From contig SKUL01000069.1 of NCBI GenBank assembly GCA_007129985.1, forward strand, positions 1-11,227: 11,227 nt of DNA, read 5' to 3'. The translations under genes were made by a program, and so were the position numbers. Position 1 is the first letter of the stretch; the number at the start of each line of letters is the position of its first letter. Below the pieces are notes generated by a model, which saw nothing but the letters and a program-made list of their open reading frames with translations, ran no database searches and was not told where the DNA came from. This document shows, piece after piece, positions 1 through 5,211 of the stretch. This DNA comes from Flavobacteriales bacterium. Its GTDB lineage: Bacteria; Bacteroidota; Bacteroidia; Flavobacteriales_D; SKUL01.

Positions 1-126
1 AATATCTGTGAGTTTGCCACCCGCATAGTTGTTGGCTTCAAAAACTGTTACCTCATGACCTTTGAGGCTTAGGCGGATAGCTGCTCCGAGCCCTCCGATT
101 CCTGCCCCGATTACCGCAATTTTCAA
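1..126 (-). CDS. crtI: CrtI-family phytoene desaturase / carotenoid oxidoreductase, N-terminal fragment
   Basis: Only the first 42 codons are in the window; the gene continues off the left edge. They form an FAD-binding Rossmann dinucleotide fold: a beta strand, the glycine motif GAGIGG at residues 7-12, a helix, and a second strand ending in Glu30 (VTVFE), the residue that normally binds the FAD ribose. The following NNYAGGKL matches the 'GGK/GGR' segment typical of CrtI-type desaturases, which add double bonds to phytoene or later acyclic carotenoids at the membrane. The start is read as TTG at 126 because it puts MKIAVIG at the N-terminus, as usual in the family; TTG at 159 and GTG at 183 are in-frame alternatives. 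The divergent neighbour is a CrtA-like monooxygenase, which supports a carotenoid role. CrtD or another FAD-dependent amine oxidase-like member cannot be excluded from 42 residues. Confidence 0.75.
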   Translation of the reverse strand, partial: MKIAVIGAGIGGLGAAIRLSLKGHEVTVFEANNYAGGKLTDI

Positions 127-142
127 CTTTCGGCTTGTTGGG

Positions 143-175
143 TTGTAATCAAAATACAATATTAGAATAGTTTTG
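143..175 (+). promoter_or_regulatory. Bacteroidota-type promoter for the crtA-like gene
   Basis: TAGTTTTG at 168-175 matches the -7 consensus TAnnTTTG exactly. A TTG at 143-145 lies 22 bases upstream, inside the 17-23 base spacing described for the -33 element. The predicted transcript would start near 180, which favours the ATG at 196 over the GTG at 175 that lies inside the box. The assignment is by eye. Confidence 0.55.
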
Positions 176-195
176 TGCGACACTCCATCAAAAAA

Positions 196-921
196 ATGGC
201 TGAATCATCCACCGATCAGATTGTAACTGTCTCGTTTTTCCGCTACCGCGGCTTTAACAAGGTATGGGGCATGAAACAAATGTACAGTGCCCGTGCTCCG
301 ATGCGGAAGATGGAGGGTATGGAATTTTTCAAGCCCCTCGGAACCGGAAGTGGTTACGGCTACAGCATCTGGCCCGACTTCAGTGTTTACGGGATGCTCG
401 GGGTGTGGCGCGATGAGTCAGCAGCAGAGGCTTATATGCAAAGTGCTCTGATGGATGAATTTAAGTCACACAGCGAGGAGCAATTCACGGTTTTCCTTAA
501 ACCTATCAGTTCGCGTGGCTCGTGGAGTGGGTTTGACCAATGGCGCGTTTCCTCACCGAACCCAAACAACGAGTTAATCGCTGCTCTGACGCGGGCCACA
601 CTTAAACCTCGGTTTTTATTCAGATTCTGGAAAATGGTTCCGCGTGTGAGTCGCGAACATGAAGATTACCCCGGGCTGGTCTTTACCAAAGGGGTAGGGG
701 AGGTTCCGCTGATGGAGCAGGCCACTTTTAGCATCTGGGAGAGCAAAGAACAAATGGAGTCTTTTGCCATGCAAACATTTCATGGAGAGGCGGTTCGTGT
801 CACCCGTGAGAATGACGGGTTTAGGGAAGAGATGTTTACCCGTCTGCAGCCATATAAATCGTTGGGAACATGGAAAGGAGGCTCTCTATTGAAGGGATAT
901 CTAAAGCCCCAATATCAATGA
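196..921 (+). CDS. crtA: CrtA-like spheroidene monooxygenase family protein
   Basis: This 241-residue protein resembles the CrtA (spheroidene monooxygenase) family, which in purple bacteria introduces a keto group at C-2 of acyclic carotenoids. Recognisable features are the N-terminal strand VTVSFFRYRGF, the segment KVWGMKQMYSARAPM, the strand-rich stretch around SGYGYSIWPDFSVYGMLGVW, and a second ferredoxin-like half (GLVFTKGVGEVPLMEQATFSIW) that repeats the fold. The C-terminus (REEMFTRLQPY, then GTWKGG) is also family-like. The start is taken at ATG 196, preceded by an A-rich leader; GTG 175 in the same frame sits in the predicted promoter. It is divergent from a crtI-like gene with about 70 bp between them. 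The substrate in a Bacteroidota host is not known from the sequence; oxidation of an acyclic carotenoid end is an inference from family and context. Confidence 0.75.
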   Translation: MAESSTDQIVTVSFFRYRGFNKVWGMKQMYSARAPMRKMEGMEFFKPLGTGSGYGYSIWPDFSVYGMLGVWRDESAAEAYMQSALMDEFKSHSEEQFTVFLKPISSRGSWSGFDQWRVSSPNPNNELIAALTRATLKPRFLFRFWKMVPRVSREHEDYPGLVFTKGVGEVPLMEQATFSIWESKEQMESFAMQTFHGEAVRVTRENDGFREEMFTRLQPYKSLGTWKGGSLLKGYLKPQYQ

Positions 922-1019
922 CATCACAATTTTTTTGACCTCGTTCGCGCATCATTCGTTTCATTTATTAGTTTCGTCCCTGAACACAACACTGGCTACA
1001 CTCAAACTCTGCGGTAGGC

Positions 1020-1412
1020 ATGAAACGGATTATCAAGGACTACAAGAACATCACTCCGGAGCTTCTGGATATTCTCAACAATCGTTATCCCGAGGGAATT
1101 GACGAGGATGATCTCATCACCTTCACTAATCATTTGGGAGAGCTCGTAAAAGCAGTTGAAATTCGCTACGAGGACGACATTTATCTCATTAAAGTCAGCA
1201 AGCAGCTCGCCGCCAAAATGGACGAAGCCATGGAGGACGACGATTCTGACGATGATGATGACATGGATGACTTTGACACTGATGATTCGGACATCGCAGA
1301 TGACGTGGATGATTTTGACGATGATGATGGCGATGATGATACCGAAGAAACTCCACGCCAGAAACGGTCAGCAGAGGATGAGGAAGACGACGACGATGAC
1401 GACGATTTGTAA
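1020..1412 (+). CDS. Conserved Bacteroidota small protein with poly-acidic C-terminal tail
   Basis: The product is 130 residues long with two parts. Residues 1-70 form a compact alpha/beta domain (MKRIIKDYKNITPELLDIL, then YPEG, then a strand-rich ELVKAVEIRYEDDIYLIKVS). Residues from about 68 to the end are almost entirely Asp and Glu, broken once by a basic PRQKR segment. I recall proteins of this type as widespread, uncharacterised entries in Bacteroidota, sometimes labelled 'DNA primase' without support. No catalytic motif or signal peptide is visible, so it is probably cytoplasmic. The acidic tail could mimic nucleic acid or bind basic proteins or cations, but that is speculation. The gene converges on the next one with only 5 bp between stops. 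Confidence 0.8.
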   Translation: MKRIIKDYKNITPELLDILNNRYPEGIDEDDLITFTNHLGELVKAVEIRYEDDIYLIKVSKQLAAKMDEAMEDDDSDDDDDMDDFDTDDSDIADDVDDFDDDDGDDDTEETPRQKRSAEDEEDDDDDDDL

Positions 1413-1417
1413 TCGTT

Positions 1418-1795
1418 CTATTCGCTGAGGTACTCCTCCAGGTCCTCCATAAACTGCTGGTTACTTTTTGTCTCCTTCGTTCTGCCCAGCAAGGAGTCGA
1501 GCATTAAATCCGCTTTGTAGCTACCAATTCTTGAAGCCTTGTGAAGATCTCTCAATGCTCGTTTATTCTCGTTAATTGCCAAAAAAACTTTTGCCCGAAG
1601 GATATACATGTCAGTGTTTCTTTTGGTCGACATGATGCTGGTATTGAGGTACTTTAAAGCTTCGTTGTATCGCTCTTCAGCATAGGCCTCCTGGGCGAGC
1701 TCATATTGGTGCTCGGCACCTTTAAGCAACTGAACGTCTTGTGCTTTTGCCGTAAAAAACAGACACGCGCCTATAAATATCAGAAGTAGCCTCAT
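1418..1795 (-). CDS. Small secreted TPR-like protein
   Basis: From ATG 1795 the product is 125 residues. It begins with a signal peptide (MRLLLIFIGACLFFTAKAQ, likely cut before the Gln). Two or three helical hairpins of tetratricopeptide type follow: the segments EHQYELAQEAYAEERYNEAL and DMYILRAKVFLAINENKRAL have the A/Y/L spacing of TPR units. A TTG codon at 1804 would add three residues but overlaps the upstream stop, so ATG is preferred. IGAC inside the hydrophobic stretch resembles a lipobox, but hydrophobic residues continue past it, which argues for ordinary signal peptidase cleavage. Its start lies 5 bp after the stop of the suhB 3' remnant, so it was probably the last gene of a mtaB-suhB operon. 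No specific function can be assigned; TPRs usually mediate protein contacts. Confidence 0.75.
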   Translation of the reverse strand: MRLLLIFIGACLFFTAKAQDVQLLKGAEHQYELAQEAYAEERYNEALKYLNTSIMSTKRNTDMYILRAKVFLAINENKRALRDLHKASRIGSYKADLMLDSLLGRTKETKSNQQFMEDLEEYLSE

Positions 1796-1800
1796 GGTGT

Positions 1801-2046
1801 TCAAGGTACAAAATGTTTGCCAACAATGGACTGGATTTCGCGAAAAGCTCCGGGTGAAGCAGCTATTATCTCGCGACCAAAAACAGGTTTTCCTGTATTC
1901 CTGAAATCATCCACCAAACCGCCCGCGGAGCGCACAATACATGTTCCGGCCGCAACATCCCAGGGGTTGAGACCAACTTCGTAAAACCCGTCGAATCGAC
2001 CGGCGGCAACGTAGCACATATCTACGGCTGCAGAAAACTACCGCCG
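1801..2046 (-). pseudogene. suhB: suhB-like inositol monophosphatase, 3' fragment
   Basis: The open part from 2034 to the stop at 1801 reads SAAVDMCYVAAGRFDGFYE, then LNPWDVAAGTCIVRSAGG. This is the C-terminal signature of inositol monophosphatases; the Asp in PWD is a metal ligand. An in-frame ATG at 2019 could start a 72-residue peptide, but it lies inside the conserved VDMCYVAAG segment and so is not a true start. Just upstream the frame reads Arg-Arg (2041-2046), TAG (2038-2040), Phe, Ser-Ala-Ala, where the family has Arg-Arg-Leu-Gly-Ser-Ala-Ala. Homology therefore seems to reach the double Arg, with a nonsense change at the Leu position. Nothing further upstream matches the family. The matching 5' part lies at 5035-5211. 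This fragment lacks the catalytic Glu and DPLDGT region and cannot be an active enzyme. Confidence 0.85.
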
Positions 2047-2056
2047 GTATTCTACG

Positions 2057-2090
2057 CTGAGAAATACCTTCGAAAATGAGTTTTTCTCAG
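2057..2090. repeat. Inverted repeat (CTGAGAAA / TTTCTCAG)
   Basis: Perfect 8-base arms CTGAGAAA (2057-2064) and TTTCTCAG (2083-2090) enclose an 18-base loop that contains the palindrome TTCGAA. It lies directly next to a second hairpin and about 10 bases from the break in suhB. Confidence 0.6.
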
Positions 2091-2096
2091 GCATAT

Positions 2097-2146
2097 CCAC
2101 ACAAAGAAAGAGTGCACACAAAAGCATGCACTCTCTTTCTTCGTGG
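2097..2146. repeat. Long imperfect inverted repeat (AAGAAAGAGTGCA / TGCACTCTCTTTCTT)
   Basis: The left arm at 2104-2116 and right arm at 2127-2141 pair, except for a two-base bulge. Outer CCAC (2097-2100) and GTGG (2143-2146) extend the stem to about 17 pairs. The loop is about 10 bases. No T-run follows on either strand, so this is not a standard Rho-independent terminator. It could be a relic of a mobile element end or a folded RNA; neither is shown. Confidence 0.6.
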
Positions 2147-2235
2147 ACAAAATCTATTCCTGGTGAGTTGCTCTCCAGCAGCGCTCGCTTCCGCTTCGAT
2201 TTTGTCGGGCGGAATATCAAGCAAATTTTTTCTAA

Positions 2236-2412
2236 TTTCAACCTGTCCAATTTTTGGGAAGCCTACATGGTGAAAAATGAACCCAAGCCGATGGTGCTAA
2301 AAAAGCAGCAGAAGAGCGTGACGCCAAAAAATAGAAATGAGCGAAGGACGATAAAGCGGGCGAGCACAAGTGTGGCGAAGGAAAGTGTGGGAAAAAGTAT
2401 GAATCCGAAATA
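2236..2412 (+). pseudogene. Degraded frame with KCGEGKCG motif (low-complexity cysteine protein remnant)
   Basis: One plus-strand frame reads HGEK-stop-TQADGAKKAAEERDAKK-stop-K-stop-AKDDKAGEHKCGEGKCGKKYE, with stops at 2278, 2332 and 2338. The segment GEHKCGEGKCGKK (2359-2397) resembles the C-terminal cysteine repeats of small secreted low-complexity proteins of the DUF2282/bufferin-like kind. The codons around the stops are strongly GNN-biased, as in real coding sequence. The frame has no start and no signal peptide. I read it as a decayed or truncated gene; a chance match in low-complexity sequence is possible. Confidence 0.35.
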
Positions 2413-2419
2413 GCAAAAC

Positions 2420-2448
2420 GGCCGGGTGGGATAAATCCTGTTCCGGCC
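2420..2448 (-). terminator. Terminator-like hairpin downstream of the T9SS cargo gene
   Basis: The arms GGCCGG (2420-2425) and CCGGCC (2443-2448) form a GC-rich stem. On the minus strand it is followed by GTTTTG, and it lies 11 bases after the stop of the 2459-4366 gene. On the plus strand it is followed by TTATTT, so it could also serve the broken plus-strand frame. Confidence 0.55.
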
Positions 2449-2458
2449 TTATTTGTCG

Positions 2459-4366
2459 TTACTTCACTATGAACTTCTGCGTCATAGGAATTCGATCCTT
2501 TCCTGTAATAGTCAATAAGTACATGCCTGACTGCAATTCATCAACAGAGATGGTTCCATTTCGGCCTTGAAGAGTTCCTCTTGAAATCTCAGAACCTGTG
2601 AGTGAGTATATGATATACCCGGCGTTCTCTTCGCTTTGACGACTGATATTAAGGTGACCGCTCGTAGGATTTGGGTAGATTTGAACCCCAGCTTTTTTAT
2701 GTTCTGAAATATTTACCGTCATCTCCGAGGTGTGAATGAATATACCATCAACACTAAAATAATCAGCCGAAAACGGTACCCACTCTTCGTTTGTAAATAA
2801 CATTTCTCCTTCTCCCCTGGCGATACCACCAAACAATATATCATTTCCGCTTCCCCTTGCTATATTGGTCATGATATAATATGGCGGCATAGAATTAAAT
2901 ACCAGTCGAATAAGCTGTTCCGGCTCATCAGGGTTTAAAGGAAACAACAAATAATCAATTAGGTGGTCTGTATCAGGATTCATTGGTAAAGTTAATTCTT
3001 CCTCTATTGGGTAGTGTCTGAAAAACCGAGTGGGGCTGTTTCCATAAATGTCTAGTATACCACGCAATGCAAACAATCCGTTTCCGAAATAAGCTGAATG
3101 ATAGTTCTGAATTCCCACATAAGTAAAACCCTCTGTGCCTGTCGACTGGAATCTTCCGGAATATACCGACGTCACCGTACCGGTTTCAGCTTCAATTACA
3201 TATTGATACTGCGGAGTCTGTCCATGAACATTGGTGTGAAACAACACTCCGGTATCAACCGTGTCTTCTTCTACCATTGCGCTGAATACGCCTGCCGGAT
3301 TACCATCATAAATACTTGTACCAAAAAAACAGTGGACTACAGCCATGGAGTTGTATCTCATTAATTTTGCGCCAAACCCACCTGGACTATCATGCATAGA
3401 ATCAAATATGGCGAGCCTATTCACATAACCAATCTGCCCGTATTCGTCATAAGCCACCATAATTAAATGGCTTTCTCCTGGAGGTGTTGAATAATTGTAG
3501 GTCGTGGCAGTAGGGTTTAAATCTGCCGTTCCTCTTATATCGAACAACCGGATTACTCCGTTTTCGAATGCCTGTGTAGCTAACTGATTCAGATGGCCAT
3601 TATAATTGAGTGTTCCTGCATACGAAACACCATCGCTCGTTTCGGCTGACAACATAAAGCCTTTTGTGGGACTATACAGTAGATAGGTACTGTCTGAGGA
3701 AACCACCTCCACCGTATCAATAAAATTGAAATCATGAATTCTCACTGACGCATCCATCGTTCCGGCAAGGTTATTAAATGTCTTAGTAATAAAATTTCCC
3801 CCGGAGGATCCCTGGGTAACATACATTAAACACACGTGTTCGAGGTAATTACCATCTAAATCAATAAACACCCTACATTTCCCACGTTTTTCGGGAATCG
3901 GGTTTTCAAACGTTGTTTGTCCGTTGAGGGTAATGTACTCTGCGGTATCAAGGCTGATTTCAATGGAAAGGAAATTTTCGCAGTATTGTATGCCCGCTCC
4001 AATTGTACCACCGGTAAGGCTGGATCTGCGCAAATACAACTGGTGCGCTGTGGTGAGGTCGTCTGGATTGTGCAAACGAAAAACAACGTGATTCACATTC
4101 CCTTCCAACAATATCGGCTCTAACCCCTGATGCAATGAAATATCCATCTCTGCACTGGCAACATTCGTGGCTAATGACATGTGACTAATAATGAAATCGT
4201 CAAAAGGAGAAGCCGAAATCCGCAAATGCGTACCACTTGCCCAGCTATTTTCATGGTGCAGTATCTTGTGATAGTTGTACTCCAAAGGCACCTGTGCTGC
4301 AGCCGATAGCTGAAACAGACACCATGTAAAAAGGACAATTGCGCCAAAAAAAAGATTTTTCATCAT
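2459..4366 (-). CDS. Secreted protein with T9SS C-terminal sorting domain
   Basis: The product is 635 residues. Residues 1-24 are a signal peptide (MMKNLFFGAIVLFTWCLF, cut near AAA-Q). Residues 561-635 are a type-A T9SS sorting domain: it opens with VQIYPNPTSGHLNIS, continues with IIYSLTGSEISRGTL and LQSGMYLLTI, and ends in KFIVK. The protein should therefore cross the outer membrane by the type IX system and be released or anchored at the surface. The middle 500 residues are beta-rich, with many short repeats of aromatic-Gly strands that suggest a propeller or beta-sandwich stack, but I recognise no enzyme motif. The start can be ATG 4366 or 4363. It begins 6 bp after the stop of the upstream cysteine-rich gene, so the two are probably co-transcribed. 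The region looks richer in A+T than mtaB. Adhesin or binding roles are guesses. Confidence 0.85.
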   Translation of the reverse strand: MMKNLFFGAIVLFTWCLFQLSAAAQVPLEYNYHKILHHENSWASGTHLRISASPFDDFIISHMSLATNVASAEMDISLHQGLEPILLEGNVNHVVFRLHNPDDLTTAHQLYLRRSSLTGGTIGAGIQYCENFLSIEISLDTAEYITLNGQTTFENPIPEKRGKCRVFIDLDGNYLEHVCLMYVTQGSSGGNFITKTFNNLAGTMDASVRIHDFNFIDTVEVVSSDSTYLLYSPTKGFMLSAETSDGVSYAGTLNYNGHLNQLATQAFENGVIRLFDIRGTADLNPTATTYNYSTPPGESHLIMVAYDEYGQIGYVNRLAIFDSMHDSPGGFGAKLMRYNSMAVVHCFFGTSIYDGNPAGVFSAMVEEDTVDTGVLFHTNVHGQTPQYQYVIEAETGTVTSVYSGRFQSTGTEGFTYVGIQNYHSAYFGNGLFALRGILDIYGNSPTRFFRHYPIEEELTLPMNPDTDHLIDYLLFPLNPDEPEQLIRLVFNSMPPYYIMTNIARGSGNDILFGGIARGEGEMLFTNEEWVPFSADYFSVDGIFIHTSEMTVNISEHKKAGVQIYPNPTSGHLNISRQSEENAGYIIYSLTGSEISRGTLQGRNGTISVDELQSGMYLLTITGKDRIPMTQKFIVK

Positions 4367-4372
4367 GCTGTA

Positions 4373-4885
4373 TTATTGACCAAAATCGAACACCATATGA
4401 CAATGGCTTCCTGCGGATGGGTTGGCGTGATAAGAGCCCTGAATTCTTCCTAATTCACCAATACATTGTTCTTCAAGATCGGCAAAACCATATTGCTCAG
4501 GAACCCAAAAACAATCAATTGGTGGAGCACAAACATCGGGTGTATAGGCATATCTGATTGAATGGGTATTCATGGAAGATGGAAAGTGGAATCGATAAAA
4601 TGCGAAAAAACCCTCACAACCTGACTCCGGAGGATTTACATCTGTAAACAAATACGTAGAAAACCCAGGCACTATTACTTCACTAGAAATATTCAGGTCA
4701 CTCCAATCACAATCCTCCATATTCGACGAGCAATATGCCCAAATATGAAGGTCACAACTCGTTTTATTGACGACCAAAACTGGATTGGATTGAGCAACTA
4801 TTTCATTCGAACACAGAAATAAAAGAATCAATAACCCACTACAAAATGGTTTAGCATTGTGTGTGTGTGTAAAAATTGTTTTCAT
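4373..4885 (-). CDS. Small secreted protein with eight cysteines, function unknown
   Basis: The product is 170 residues. Residues 1-31 are a signal peptide with a hydrophobic core (CSGLLILLFLC) and a likely cut at VA-Q. The mature part has eight Cys (44, 52, 59, 90, 119, 125, 141, 162), an even number that would allow four disulfides. It opens with PVLVVNKTSCDLHIWAYC, reminiscent of small beta-sandwich secreted proteins, but I do not recognise the family. There is no T9SS sorting domain, so it probably stays in the periplasm or leaves by another route. It is the first gene of a two-gene unit with the T9SS cargo protein (6 bp gap) and has a good promoter upstream. Codons 6-9 (Thr-His-Thr-His) are encoded by an (AC)6 tract at 4859-4870, where slippage would shift the frame. 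Confidence 0.75.
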   Translation of the reverse strand: MKTIFTHTHNAKPFCSGLLILLFLCSNEIVAQSNPVLVVNKTSCDLHIWAYCSSNMEDCDWSDLNISSEVIVPGFSTYLFTDVNPPESGCEGFFAFYRFHFPSSMNTHSIRYAYTPDVCAPPIDCFWVPEQYGFADLEEQCIGELGRIQGSYHANPSAGSHCHMVFDFGQ

Positions 4886-4913
4886 AAAGCTGAAGTTTGG
4901 TTGTTGGGTTGCG

Positions 4914-4942
4914 TAAAGTTAACATTTTAAAATCAATATCAA
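4914..4942 (-). promoter_or_regulatory. Bacteroidota-type promoter for the secreted-protein pair
   Basis: On the minus strand, TTG (4942-4940) is followed after 18 bases by TAACTTTA (4921-4914). This differs from TAnnTTTG only at the last base. The predicted transcript would have a leader of about 20-25 bases before ATG 4885. It lies within the inserted DNA, so the pair carries its own promoter. Confidence 0.5.
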
Positions 4943-5034
4943 AATAACCATCACACTTGGTGCGCTATAGGTTGGCTCTAGTTGTTGTCCATTGCCTGCT
5001 GCAACCAGCATTCGGCTTTGCACGCTCTAAAATT

Positions 5035-5211
5035 CTACATCAATTGTTCAGCCTGTTGATTAACGTGGCTCACAAGGTCGTTGAAACCTTTTTGCTGAAT
5101 AATATCGCGGTGAAACAATGACTGTTGCTCCTTGAGAAAGGCGCCTGTCTGCCTGCTGATGAAGGCTACTTCTGCGGCCAACGTTTCCAGGTCATGTGTG
5201 GTGAAATGCAT
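5035..5211 (-). pseudogene. suhB: suhB-like inositol monophosphatase, 5' fragment
   Basis: The frame from ATG 5211 gives 58 residues and then a TAG at 5037. It matches the N-terminus of bacterial inositol monophosphatases: a first helix (DLETLAAEVAFISRQTGAFL), then KGFNDLVSHVNQQAEQLM, equivalent to the family's KGxxDLVTxVDxxAE. Intact members have about 260 residues; the catalytic Glu, the DPLDGT motif and everything up to the RRLGSAA segment are absent here. Skipping one base at the stop gives RILERAKPNAG, which could be a frameshifted continuation (family: ...LPNAGFIAEE), reaching about 5001 before resemblance ends. The start overlaps the mtaB stop as TGATG, a coupling arrangement, which shows this was the next gene in the mtaB operon. 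The 3' part is at 1801-2046. Confidence 0.85.

Larger units (their letters stand above)
2047..2458. other. Gene-poor debris between the suhB 3' fragment and the T9SS cargo gene
   Basis: About 410 bp hold no convincing intact gene. Visible structure, from left to right: a 7-base repeat ATTCTAC shared with the suhB 5' fragment; two neighbouring hairpins at 2057-2146; a 69-codon minus-strand open frame (2087-2296) without a credible start; a plus-strand broken frame with a cysteine motif near 2371-2391; and a terminator-like hairpin at 2420-2448. Short ATG-initiated frames here (plus 2126-2413, minus 2038-2250) show no family resemblance or ribosome-binding context and are not called. Confidence 0.6.

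Noticed and set aside
1156..1428. Plus-strand open frame in the second frame of the acidic protein gene
   Set aside because: The Thr/Met repeats are the frameshifted reading of the GAT/GAC repeats of the real gene.
1801..2019. Independent 72-residue gene starting at ATG 2019
   Set aside because: The ATG falls inside the conserved VDMCYVAAG segment of inositol monophosphatase, and homology continues upstream of it, so it is a gene fragment.
2126..2413. Basic 95-residue plus-strand protein
   Set aside because: No family resemblance, and its start lies in the loop of a hairpin; an overlapping frame carries the more convincing KCGEGKCG motif.
1804..5038. Transposon or insertion sequence as the cause of the suhB break
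   Set aside because: No transposase or integrase frame was found between the fragments and no terminal inverted repeats match the two ends; the event may have been replacement by recombination.
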